From: a virus
Virus record (IMG/VR): IMGVR_UViG_3300037343_000264
Coordinates: 1-39,894 of that record
Strand: one strand, 5' to 3'
DNA: 39,894 bases
Under the pieces are notes generated by a model. It saw nothing but the letters and a program-made list of their open reading frames with translations, was not told where the DNA came from and searched no databases. Within the stretch, counting starts at the first letter, position 1, and each line of letters opens with the position of its first letter. The position numbers and the translations under genes were made by a program. Of this stretch, positions 25,467-32,792 are shown piece after piece.

Positions 25467-26032
25467 TATAACCTCCTTAGTTTTCTAGTGTTTAATTCTT
25501 TTCTTATTTCATCAAAATATAGAGCTACTTTAGAGTGCCTATATTTCGGAACCCTACATTCGGATAACAATCCATTTTTAACAATGTCTTTACAAGCTAT
25601 TACACCTAGTATTTCAACTTCCTTGCCTTTTACACAAGTAAATGCAAAAAACTCATCATCCGCTGGGTTAGCCACAATTTTATCTCTTCTTTGAAGTAAC
25701 CATGAAGAACCATATCTTTTTTTAGATGCTTCCCCCTGGGATTTTACATGTATTTTATATGTTTTATCTCCATTAGTAACATATAAATCAGCATCAAAAG
25801 ATTTTCTTTGTTTATCATAAATAGTTAAATCAGGCTTAGTACAATAGAATCCTTTATCTTTAAAATACTTTTGGACACCGTATTCTCCTGTTGTACCTAT
25901 TACAATATCTTCTATCATTTTTTCTGTTCTAGATTCTCCTCTATAAGAATATAGATCTCTAGATCTCCCTATTCTATTAGTAGCAAAATCTTTAGCTTTC
26001 TGATACAGGTAATCGCTAACTTCAATAATCAC
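25466..26032 (-). CDS. PD-(D/E)XK nuclease-like protein
   Basis: A protein of about 188 residues with a restriction-endonuclease-like core: an N-terminal helical part with IVIGTTGEYGVQKYFKDKG, then DADLYV and IHVKSQ (the D...(E/D/H)xK pattern, His replacing Glu), as in phage endonucleases and very-short-patch-like enzymes. GTG 26032 has GGGAG at ideal spacing, whereas the GTG at 26056 would lie at the expected transcription start, so I prefer 26032. It is first in the lysis unit, possibly used for DNA processing or host DNA breakdown. Exact specificity is unknown. Confidence 0.65.
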   Translation of the reverse strand: MIIEVSDYLYQKAKDFATNRIGRSRDLYSYRGESRTEKMIEDIVIGTTGEYGVQKYFKDKGFYCTKPDLTIYDKQRKSFDADLYVTNGDKTYKIHVKSQGEASKKRYGSSWLLQRRDKIVANPADDEFFAFTCVKGKEVEILGVIACKDIVKNGLLSECRVPKYRHSKVALYFDEIRKELNTRKLRRL

Positions 26033-26058
26033 AATATTCTCCCAAAAAACATCCACAC

Positions 26059-26064
26059 ATTATA
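26059..26064 (-). promoter_or_regulatory. Promoter -10 of the lysis/nuclease unit (minus strand)
   Basis: TATAAT reading on the minus strand (26064-26059) just upstream of the nuclease gene. It is close to a terminator (26091-26120) that ends the replication operon. A -35 is poor, so the promoter is only a candidate. The predicted start near 26052 agrees with the GTG start at 26032. Confidence 0.35.
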
Positions 26065-26090
26065 TAGAATATACCCTGTACAGAAGGTTA

Positions 26091-26120
26091 AAAATAAAAA
26101 GTATATCATGATTGATATAC
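26091..26120 (-). terminator. Rho-independent terminator of the replication operon
   Basis: On the minus strand, a perfect 8-bp inverted repeat (GTATATCA / TGATATAC, 26101-26108 and 26113-26120, loop of 4) is followed by TTTTTATTTT. The T-run is on the minus side only, so it acts on leftward transcripts. It separates the replication operon from the lysis unit, allowing different timing. The stem is AT-rich, and the palindrome could instead bind a regulator. Confidence 0.65.
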
Positions 26121-26131
26121 CTGCTAGGTCA

Positions 26132-26317
26132 CTAAGAATCTTCTTTAACATATAACACCTTATCTAAGAATTTAGGAAAACTAGCCATTCCAGACTTCCT
26201 AAATAGGATTAATAATTCTTTGTTTGTAACTAATTTACATTCTTTGTTGGAACACTTTATTTTGCAGAATTTACACACTTTTAATAAGGTGTCCGTATCT
26301 CCTTTTTCTTTCTCCAT
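26132..26317 (-). CDS. Cys-rich small protein, 61 aa
   Basis: A 61-residue protein starting at ATG 26317 (AAGGAG 6 nt upstream; an upstream ATG at 26347 has no site). It carries CKFCKIKCSNKEC, a pattern of four cysteines (C-x2-C-x3-C-x4-C) that may bind zinc. Last gene before the terminator. It overlaps the preceding gene by 47 nt in another frame. Function unknown; a small zinc-binding regulator or host inhibitor is possible. Confidence 0.55.
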   Translation of the reverse strand: MEKEKGDTDTLLKVCKFCKIKCSNKECKLVTNKELLILFRKSGMASFPKFLDKVLYVKEDS

Positions 26318-26579
26318 ACCCAACTCCTTTAGACAAATCATTAGCATTATCTCTTTCTGCCTTTTCTATTTGTCTTTTTAACTTGTCTTTTTCTACGTCC
26401 ATAGCTCCGCAGTTACAGCCAGAACTCATTATTCTTTCCATAGAACAAATACAAGACGTAGACTCTTGTTCCGAAACTAGGCTAAGACTTCCGTGATCAT
26501 AATCTTGTACACCGTCTCTCATCATATCTGCTATCTGTTTTTCTATAGATTTAATTTGGTCTGTATACCAATCATTCAT
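26271..26579 (-). CDS. Hypothetical protein with cysteine pairs
   Basis: A 102-residue charged protein with an N-terminal helix, a Cys-rich centre (CICSMERIMSSGCNCGAM), and a Lys/Glu-rich helical tail. Four cysteines in two Cys-x-Cys pairs might bind a metal. It lies directly after DNA polymerase in the operon with a 9-nt gap. I do not recognise a family. Confidence 0.55.
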   Translation of the reverse strand: MNDWYTDQIKSIEKQIADMMRDGVQDYDHGSLSLVSEQESTSCICSMERIMSSGCNCGAMDVEKDKLKRQIEKAERDNANDLSKGVGYGERKRRYGHLIKSV

Positions 26580-26588
26580 GTTGTATCC

Positions 26589-28352
26589 TTATTTGGTGTA
26601 AAAAGGGTTAATCATTGACTCTACTTTAATATCTACGTCAGGGGTAACTTTTTGCATATTCTCAATCATAATTCTTTCTTGAATAGGCAACATTGTTTCC
26701 GCCAATACAAGAGGAACTTCGGTGATTATTTCATCATGTACAAAACCCCTTAAGGTAAATCCGTTTCTATATAGATCGTACAAAGCTAGTTTTGCTCCAT
26801 CCGCAGCTAAGCCTTGGAACGGTGTGTTTTTCTCTGCTGTATATCTAGTATTTCCTCTTACCCTACCTGTTTCTGTAATCGAGTATCCAATTTCATTTGC
26901 CATGTACTCATTCATTTCTGGAAAAGCTTTAAACCATGCGTCTCTCATTTCTTTTGCTTCATCATAATCAATGTTTAATTCGTAAGTTTTTGCATATTCA
27001 ATAAAAGTAGCAATTCCAAGACCCCCAGGAAAACCGAAATTAGCAGCTTTCGCTGACTGTCTTTCTCCTTTAGTAACATCAGATATTGGCTTAGAATAAA
27101 GAACTGAAGCGTAATATTTATGTAAATCCTCACCATCATTTATCTTATCTCTCATTAGACTTCTTCCATACCTTTTATAGCAAACCTGAGCTAGAGTAGC
27201 CAATTCTAGGGTAGAATAATCTGTTATAAGAAAAGTGTTGCCCTCTTGGGCTTTGAATAATTGTCTTATTCCACCTTCTTTAGGTAATTGTTGAAAATTA
27301 GGGGATTTGCAAGAAGTTCTTCCTGTAGTCATAAGAAGATTGTACCTTGGGTGAACTATGTTAGAATCTAATTTTCTTACAAAGCTAGTAAGTTTTTCTA
27401 TTTTGTGATAATCAACATAATCTTTTACAAAAGGTATTTGAGCATAGTCCTCTAAATCTTCAGCTTTAGTACTTAGTTCTCCGTTTGCTGTTCTCGGTAA
27501 TTCTTTAGAAAAACCTAAAATGTTTGCGGCATTCTCAAAGGCTATAGAACCTCCCTTCATGCCTCGAACCCAGCCCCAATGGGCTAATTGAGTTCCTAAA
27601 TCATTAAGGCGAGAATCTAAATTAGATAATAACTCTGTAGCTTTTGGTAAATCAAAACCAATACCGTTTTTATAGATAGAATTTAGAGCTAAATCACCTT
27701 TTAATTGTATATGGTGACTCATATATTCAAACAAATATTTTTCTCTCAGTTCTTTGTATGGAAGTGAAAAAAATCTAGAAAGTAAATCACTGTAAACATC
27801 ATATGTAGCTATAACGTCTTTTGCGCCATACTCTATCATATCTAAAGGTATATGATTAAATTCCATACCCTTATAGTCTCCCCAATTTAAACGTAAGTGA
27901 TCATCTTTCGGTAGAACATATCCTCTAAACTTTTCTGCAATCATGGCAAGATTGTACTTAAAAGGTACATATCCTTCTGTAGCTAAAAACCATAATCTGT
28001 AGAGAATTGAAGTGTCCCATATTTGATTGTTATCTATTAAGTCATCTAATATAGATTTCCCGCCTTCTTTATTTATAACATCATAATCGAAAGCAAAGTT
28101 GTGCAACACGTAACTAAAGCTTTTATTAACTTTAAAGAAAGAAACTACGTCCCTTGGATACACATAATAACAATTGGAATTGTCAAATGCTTGAAATGCT
28201 ACCATGTTAGGAGTTTTAGTAAAATCCTTAATAACATTTGTTTCTGTATCTATAGCTATTATTTTATTATCTAGAGGAGAGAGGCGTTGCCCCTCCCATA
28301 GTAGTATATTTACAGAATCTCTAGTACCTAAAGTAGTAGTTCCCAATTTCAT
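26589..28352 (-). CDS. DNA polymerase, family A, with 3'-5' exonuclease
   Basis: A 587-residue replicative polymerase. The 3'-5' exonuclease shows Exo I IAIDTET (Asp35, Glu37), Exo II HNFAFDYD and Exo III YGAKDVIATYD. The polymerase has motif A FLITDYSTLEL (Asp378), motif B AKAANFGFPGGLG (Asn438, Phe439) and motif C FVHDEI (His539-Asp540-Glu541). In motif B, FPGG replaces the usual xxYG, so the Tyr of E. coli Tyr766 becomes Gly. There is no 5'-3' exonuclease domain. Start ATG 28352 follows AAGGAG. It works with the prim-pol/helicase encoded upstream. Confidence 0.96.
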   Translation of the reverse strand: MKLGTTTLGTRDSVNILLWEGQRLSPLDNKIIAIDTETNVIKDFTKTPNMVAFQAFDNSNCYYVYPRDVVSFFKVNKSFSYVLHNFAFDYDVINKEGGKSILDDLIDNNQIWDTSILYRLWFLATEGYVPFKYNLAMIAEKFRGYVLPKDDHLRLNWGDYKGMEFNHIPLDMIEYGAKDVIATYDVYSDLLSRFFSLPYKELREKYLFEYMSHHIQLKGDLALNSIYKNGIGFDLPKATELLSNLDSRLNDLGTQLAHWGWVRGMKGGSIAFENAANILGFSKELPRTANGELSTKAEDLEDYAQIPFVKDYVDYHKIEKLTSFVRKLDSNIVHPRYNLLMTTGRTSCKSPNFQQLPKEGGIRQLFKAQEGNTFLITDYSTLELATLAQVCYKRYGRSLMRDKINDGEDLHKYYASVLYSKPISDVTKGERQSAKAANFGFPGGLGIATFIEYAKTYELNIDYDEAKEMRDAWFKAFPEMNEYMANEIGYSITETGRVRGNTRYTAEKNTPFQGLAADGAKLALYDLYRNGFTLRGFVHDEIITEVPLVLAETMLPIQERIMIENMQKVTPDVDIKVESMINPFYTK

Positions 28353-28361
28353 TAAAACTCC

Positions 28362-28778
28362 TTAGAAGCTTCTAGCAAATTTCTTAACTTGATTACGTGG
28401 AGGGTATCCATTATTTTGTTCTTTAATGTATACTTCTACAGCTAATTCTTTATCTCTAAGAATACCTGCTAATAGACCGTATTCTCCATTTAAAGCACCC
28501 AGAGCTGGTGAACCAGTATTTTGTAACATAGACTCAATCTTTTGTCTACCGATCTCCACAGCTTTTTCAGATCCTGTATGGTTAAGAATATAGTTTTCCA
28601 TAACCCTGTATCCTTTATATTCATTATCTCCTATAATAGATAGCTGTACTTTAGCCATAGTGTACTCACCTTTATCTGTTTTCCCTTCTGCAAGATCTAG
28701 TTTTTCAACACGAACAGTGTAGTTACCCGCAGGAACTGGAATAAATTCTTTTTTAGTAGTTGAAGTTCTGTTTGACAT
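28362..28778 (-). CDS. DUF669-like protein, putative ssDNA-binding
   Basis: A 138-residue protein whose layout (PAGNYTVRVEKLDLAEGKTDKG, KVQLSIIGD, YKGYRVMENYILNHT) is that of the DUF669 family of phage proteins proposed to bind ssDNA. It lies directly before DNA polymerase in the operon, 9 nt apart, and after small genes. AAGGAG is present at the start. A basic, conserved C-terminal strand (NQVKKFARSF) is seen. Function by family and context. Confidence 0.7.
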   Translation of the reverse strand: MSNRTSTTKKEFIPVPAGNYTVRVEKLDLAEGKTDKGEYTMAKVQLSIIGDNEYKGYRVMENYILNHTGSEKAVEIGRQKIESMLQNTGSPALGALNGEYGLLAGILRDKELAVEVYIKEQNNGYPPRNQVKKFARSF

Positions 28779-28787
28779 AAGTCTCCT

Positions 28788-28979
28788 TTAATTTATTGTT
28801 TCGCCAGGTAATCTGACTATTAATTCAGCTAAACTGTCCAAGTAAAGTAGTATACCAGCTTCTACAAGATTTATTATTGTTACCTGTTCATGTGGTTCCA
28901 GGTCTTGAAATTCTTGTAGTTGTACTAGCTTTAACTTAGCTTGTTGTAGTGCAACTGAGTTAGTTTGTGTTAATCTCAT
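28788..28979 (-). CDS. Hypothetical protein, 63 aa
   Basis: A 63-residue Leu/Gln-rich helical protein (QQAKLKLVQLQEFQDLEP). It overlaps the gene before it by 4 nt (ATGA) and is followed by the DUF669 gene after 9 nt. It is not similar to any family I know. The helix-heavy composition would suit an oligomerising accessory protein of replication. Confidence 0.55.
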   Translation of the reverse strand: MRLTQTNSVALQQAKLKLVQLQEFQDLEPHEQVTIINLVEAGILLYLDSLAELIVRLPGETIN

Positions 28980-29179
28980 AAAAACGACAGTTGATCGTAT
29001 TCCTGAGCTAGTATGTCCATATTTTTTTCTTCTAAAACAATCATAGAGTTTAGAAGTTCTATGGCTTTTCTTAAGCCCGGTAATAAACTTTTTTTATGTT
29101 GCCAAGAAAGATCTTGAGTATCTACAATAAAGTCATATTCCGTTATAAGTTCTTTTCGTGCTTGTTTTAAAGTTTGCAT
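28976..29179 (-). CDS. Hypothetical protein, 67 aa
   Basis: A 67-residue charged helical protein (LPGLRKAIELLNSMIVLEEKN), no membrane segment. Both neighbours overlap (TAATG at 29179, ATGA at 28976-28979), so it is part of a coupled string of small genes between the nucleotide kinase and polymerase. Function unknown. Confidence 0.55.
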   Translation of the reverse strand: MQTLKQARKELITEYDFIVDTQDLSWQHKKSLLPGLRKAIELLNSMIVLEEKNMDILAQEYDQLSFL

Positions 29180-29433
29180 TATAGCAGTCTCCCGTCAGCT
29201 TTTTTCTTTAGGTTTCTATATACAGCTCTTGCTGCGTCGTTGTGAAATACAGTATAAGACGATCTATGTTTTAAGTCAAGTCTTGTTTCTCCAGCCTTTG
29301 CTGTAGCATCTTTATTAACTGTAAAATAAGGAGTCCTTGCGGACTCAATAGTTTTATATTGTCTTTTAGGTATGCCAGAACCAGTTTTAAAACCAGCTAT
29401 TCTACGTATTGCTCTTGCTTTTTTACCTCTCAT
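29179..29433 (-). CDS. Small basic protein, 84 aa
   Basis: An 84-residue protein with many Arg/Lys (RGKKARAIRRIAG, YRNLKKKADGRLL), theoretically strongly basic, so a nucleic-acid-binding role is plausible. It has no cysteines and no clear HTH. The start overlaps the gene before by 4 nt (ATGA). The family is unknown. Confidence 0.55.
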   Translation of the reverse strand: MRGKKARAIRRIAGFKTGSGIPKRQYKTIESARTPYFTVNKDATAKAGETRLDLKHRSSYTVFHNDAARAVYRNLKKKADGRLL

Positions 29434-29612
29434 ACTCGATACCTCAAAACTTCAATACGATATTCTTTTAGTTCTGCAATTATTTTATCAGGTATTCTTT
29501 CTGCGTATTCTACTTCATATTTTAAATCTGTATGTGCTTTATACATTAAAGATAATAAATAAAGAGTAATAGCCTGTATAGCGAATAGAATAAAAAAGAT
29601 AAATAAAATCAT
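29430..29612 (-). CDS. Small membrane protein, 60 aa
   Basis: A 60-residue protein with a hydrophobic N-terminus (about residues 1-23) followed by a charged helix (DLKYEVEYAERIPDKIIAELKEY). The start overlaps the previous small gene (ATGA). The topology resembles an i-spanin-like or small inner-membrane regulator, but it lies amid replication genes, so a host-takeover role is an alternative. Function unknown. Confidence 0.55.
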   Translation of the reverse strand: MILFIFFILFAIQAITLYLLSLMYKAHTDLKYEVEYAERIPDKIIAELKEYRIEVLRYRV

Positions 29613-29734
29613 AATACCTCCACGTATTTTAATACTTTTATAGCGACGTAAACTTGTAATAACAAAAATATAAACCCTAAGACGGCGTTAAACGCCAATC
29701 TTAGAAATTCATTTAGTACCTCTTCAAATTCCAT
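29609..29734 (-). CDS. Tiny membrane protein, 41 aa
   Basis: A 41-residue protein from ATG 29734 to TGA 29609, with one transmembrane helix (LGFIFLLLQVYVAI, residues about 19-32) and charged flanks. Its start lies within the end of the dNMP kinase gene (overlap 11 nt), and its stop overlaps the next ATG (ATGA). Tight packing supports a true gene. Membrane location is likely; function unknown. Confidence 0.5.
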   Translation of the reverse strand: MEFEEVLNEFLRLAFNAVLGFIFLLLQVYVAIKVLKYVEVL

Positions 29735-30362
29735 GTAAACAAATCTCCTTTAATTTTGTCTGTAACTCTTCTATAGATCCGTTATTTATTATAGTTATAT
29801 CTGCTTTTAATGATTGATTTTCACTTTCATGACTATCTTCATCTATTTCTCCAGGTCTAACTATTTGTACAATCAATCCGTTTCTATTTTTAATTTCTTT
29901 TACTTCATTAGGAAATCTAATGTCAGTTATAATTACAGGTTCGTTTATAGAGGACCATCTATCTATAGAGGATGATCCTAATTTAGTAAAAAAATCAGGG
30001 TCTAAAGATCGGCATATATCTGTACCTATAAGCTGCATTAGTTCTCTCAATGTTTCTATTTCTCTTCCTTCCAATATATCACGAATAATATCTGTTTGTC
30101 CAGCGCTTTCAAAATTAAAGGGAATTAAATCTATAAACCTATTACAATCTTCTTCTGTAATAGTCCAAGGTTCTATAAACTTTTCTTCTTTAAAAATAGG
30201 GTCTTCTAAATAATGTAGATGAATGTCAAAAACATCACATATCAATTGCTTTAAGGGTTGTGCAAACTTAACATGTGCAAAATCATGTTCATCAATAAGG
30301 GGTCTGGCGGCAGTGTCCTTACCGCTACCTTTTTTGCCTATTAAACCAATTATTTTACTCAT
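29724..30362 (-). CDS. Deoxynucleoside monophosphate kinase
   Basis: A 212-residue kinase with P-loop GLIGKKGSGKDT (residues 6-17) and a C-terminal ITDIRFPNEVKEI segment typical of phage dNMP kinases of the T4 gp1 group, which phosphorylate dNMPs to dNDPs for replication. HLHYLEDP and the RFPNE block support the family. It overlaps the exonuclease gene's stop by 1 nt (TAATG). It supplies nucleotide precursors to the DNA polymerase. Confidence 0.88.
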   Translation of the reverse strand: MSKIIGLIGKKGSGKDTAARPLIDEHDFAHVKFAQPLKQLICDVFDIHLHYLEDPIFKEEKFIEPWTITEEDCNRFIDLIPFNFESAGQTDIIRDILEGREIETLRELMQLIGTDICRSLDPDFFTKLGSSSIDRWSSINEPVIITDIRFPNEVKEIKNRNGLIVQIVRPGEIDEDSHESENQSLKADITIINNGSIEELQTKLKEICLHGI

Positions 30363-31159
30363 TATTCTCCTCTAAATAAGCAGATCTCTGGGATATATAT
30401 TTCTTTAACTTCTTTAGGATTAAAGTATATTCCTGTTTCTCTAGCTTTTTTAAGTTGTTTTATTGCTGTTTTGTATTTTTTTCTTCCATTCTCAAGAAAC
30501 TGTTTGGACGCTTTGACAACGGCGCATTCCGACGTTTGTTTACTTGTAAAGCAAAAAGTAAACCCATGTTCTTCGCCAGTAATTTGCGTAAAGGCATCGC
30601 AGTAAAGCGCAGCACTGAGGTCATAGTCGAATTTGAGGCACGTGTTAACCATTTCATCATAAGATACTCCGTTTCCTGTGGTTTTTAAATCTATTATTTG
30701 TTTATCTTTTAAATAATCACAACGTACCTTTACTTTTACTCCATCTAATTCCACACACAATGTTTGCTCTGCTTGTCCGCCTTCAAAAAGCTCTGCTGCG
30801 GCTGGGTGTTTTCTAATGTTATTAGCTAACTGATTAGCAAATTCCTCATTAGATTTAACCATTATTATTTTGCCTTCATTATCTGCACAAAACTTATCGT
30901 ATTCTCTTCCTCTTCTTACCTTGCCCTGGTATACCGCAACTACGTCATCTAAGGTTTCTGGTTCTAAGATCATAGTATGTAAGTATGTACCAAAATCTAG
31001 GGCTGCTCCAGATAATTTCATAGAAGGATCGTTTAAAACATATTGTTTATAAAATCCCTCAGGGTCTCTTAACATTTTCTTTAGAGAAGAAGAAGAAACG
31101 TAGGTCCTATCCCCGTGATATTCCTCGTTACTTATGTCTCCATTAAAACCTAATTTCAT
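30362..31159 (-). CDS. RecE-like PD-(D/E)XK exonuclease
   Basis: A 265-residue protein of the PDDEXK_12/RecE-like exonuclease group: N-terminal SNEEYHGDRTYVSSSSLKKM and the catalytic core VRCDYLKDKQIIDLKTT (about residues 149-166: Asp, then D-L-K), then the helix YDLSAALYCDAF. Such phage enzymes degrade one strand from double-strand ends for recombination. A single-strand annealing partner is not clearly visible next to it. The start overlaps the upstream gene by 4 nt (ATGA). Confidence 0.85.
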   Translation of the reverse strand: MKLGFNGDISNEEYHGDRTYVSSSSLKKMLRDPEGFYKQYVLNDPSMKLSGAALDFGTYLHTMILEPETLDDVVAVYQGKVRRGREYDKFCADNEGKIIMVKSNEEFANQLANNIRKHPAAAELFEGGQAEQTLCVELDGVKVKVRCDYLKDKQIIDLKTTGNGVSYDEMVNTCLKFDYDLSAALYCDAFTQITGEEHGFTFCFTSKQTSECAVVKASKQFLENGRKKYKTAIKQLKKARETGIYFNPKEVKEIYIPEICLFRGE

Positions 31160-31533
31160 AATTGAACCATCCCTTTTGCTTGTCGTAATAGGAAGGTGTT
31201 TAAACCTCCATTTTCTATTATTAGATACAAGGCATCTTTAGATGCTTCATAATCTGTTTGGTTTGCTAAATTAGCGGCAGTAAGTATTCCGATAATAATG
31301 TCTGTTTTTTCATTATCTTTATCATACCCGTATTCTCCGTTTAACGCTAGTTTCGCAAGGGTTTCTAAGGTAACATCTACTTCTTGATTGTCTTGTAGTA
31401 TTGTAGTTACGTTTATAGAAAAACCCTCCCTTACTAAAGTTGCTAATCCTCTAGATCCTATTTTATCTATTCCTTTAGATACTACGGAATACAATCCATC
31501 GTCCCTTGTTCGTACTTTTAGTGAAGTGTCCAT
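31156..31533 (-). CDS. Hypothetical protein, 125 aa
   Basis: A 125-residue alpha/beta protein, no known motif; residues 1-70 hold two Gly-containing turns (KGIDKIGSRGLATLVREG) and the rest is helical with hydrophobic repeats. It is sandwiched between the helicase and exonuclease genes (1-nt and 4-nt overlaps). That makes it a candidate recombination or annealing partner of the exonuclease, but no annealing-protein motif is seen. Confidence 0.5.
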   Translation of the reverse strand: MDTSLKVRTRDDGLYSVVSKGIDKIGSRGLATLVREGFSINVTTILQDNQEVDVTLETLAKLALNGEYGYDKDNEKTDIIIGILTAANLANQTDYEASKDALYLIIENGGLNTFLLRQAKGMVQL

Positions 31534-32792
31534 TACTCATTTTCTCCTATCCAAGTGTATGTTATTTCTAAATTTCCTTTTTTATCTACTTTTTTTACGT
31601 CTTCTCTTACTAGTCTTGCTTCCTTTAAATCTCCAAGTATCTCTGCTCTTTGTTGTTTTCTTACACCTCTAACTGCATTTGTTATTTCAGATAATGTAGC
31701 GTTTATTTTTCTTTGTATGTAAGTTCTAATTTTAACATATTGTTCGTCAGATTTATTTTCAAAAATCATAGTACCTATAGCGTGTCTAAAGTTTTCTATG
31801 TTTTTGTCCACAATACTTTCAGCAAATCTAAAATCAACCATATTTACTTTAGCAGGTGTGATTGTATATGTTCTACTTATACTATTTAATAATGCAATTT
31901 TACAACACATTTGATATCCCCTACCTATAATAGCTCTTAAGGGAGAATTTATATCTTCCAAAGATTTTATATCATGATATTTTCTAAATAAAGTATCTGC
32001 ATATTTCTCAACCTCCTCAGTTTCTGTTTCTGCAATTAGTATACTATGAGAGTGTGTATCACTTAATTTTCTAGTTTCTACAAAATCAGAATCTGGCATA
32101 GGTTTATACATATGTATAGCCTGTAAGGCTGTTTTTACAGAATCATTTATGTTAAATACTTCTTTAATACGATCGCCGTCGGCGTCTGGGTCCCCGAAAA
32201 AAAGTAAGCATCTTCCCATCAATCCTTTTTCTACAGAACGTATGTTCATAGACTCTTCAAATCCTCTAGGGGTAGTCGACATTAATATGGTTACATAGGG
32301 TCTAGCACAAGCCCCTTTTGTTTTCCCGCCTGCTAAAGCCCTACCTGCAAAATGACCGTTAGAAGTGGTAAAAAGCTCACACAAAGTATCACCTATCCCT
32401 GCGTTGTAAGCTGCGGTGCCGTTAGATGCTACCCCTAAAAGAGAGGACGCTTCATCTATACAATCAAGTCTTATGTCTTTAAACTCTAACATATCCATTA
32501 AAGCTGCTTCTGAAACATAGTTTCCGCACCCTACTTTATTAGCCATGCCGCTTTGTAACAAAATGTTTTTAGCAGTTTGTTGTGGGGCGTCTTTTCCGGA
32601 TGCAGAAGGACTTATATTTAAACAATATAGATTTGCGCAGTTTCCTTCAAAAGTAATTTTTCTATCTACTATAACCGACATGGTACACAAAGCTGCTGAT
32701 ATAGCTAATTCTGGCTGTTTATACCATGAATTTTTTAGTATGTGGCTATGTATTTCATACAGTAGACCATTATCTTTTTTATTCAAAATCAT
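31533..32792 (-). CDS. Primase-helicase-type ATPase (DUF3987-like)
   Basis: A protein of about 419 residues with a P-loop NTPase core. The Walker A-like element is SPSASGKDAPQQ (residues about 61-72), where Asp takes the place of Ser/Thr after GK. Walker B is LDCIDEAS, then an arginine-finger-like MGRCLLFFGDPD. The layout matches phage DUF3987-type replicative helicases working next to a prim-pol. ATG 32792 is preferred over TTG 32798; the start overlaps the prim-pol stop by 14 nt. A C-terminal winged-helix segment (TLSEITNAVRGVRKQQRAEIL) is likely. Confidence 0.8.
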   Translation of the reverse strand: MILNKKDNGLLYEIHSHILKNSWYKQPELAISAALCTMSVIVDRKITFEGNCANLYCLNISPSASGKDAPQQTAKNILLQSGMANKVGCGNYVSEAALMDMLEFKDIRLDCIDEASSLLGVASNGTAAYNAGIGDTLCELFTTSNGHFAGRALAGGKTKGACARPYVTILMSTTPRGFEESMNIRSVEKGLMGRCLLFFGDPDADGDRIKEVFNINDSVKTALQAIHMYKPMPDSDFVETRKLSDTHSHSILIAETETEEVEKYADTLFRKYHDIKSLEDINSPLRAIIGRGYQMCCKIALLNSISRTYTITPAKVNMVDFRFAESIVDKNIENFRHAIGTMIFENKSDEQYVKIRTYIQRKINATLSEITNAVRGVRKQQRAEILGDLKEARLVREDVKKVDKKGNLEITYTWIGENE

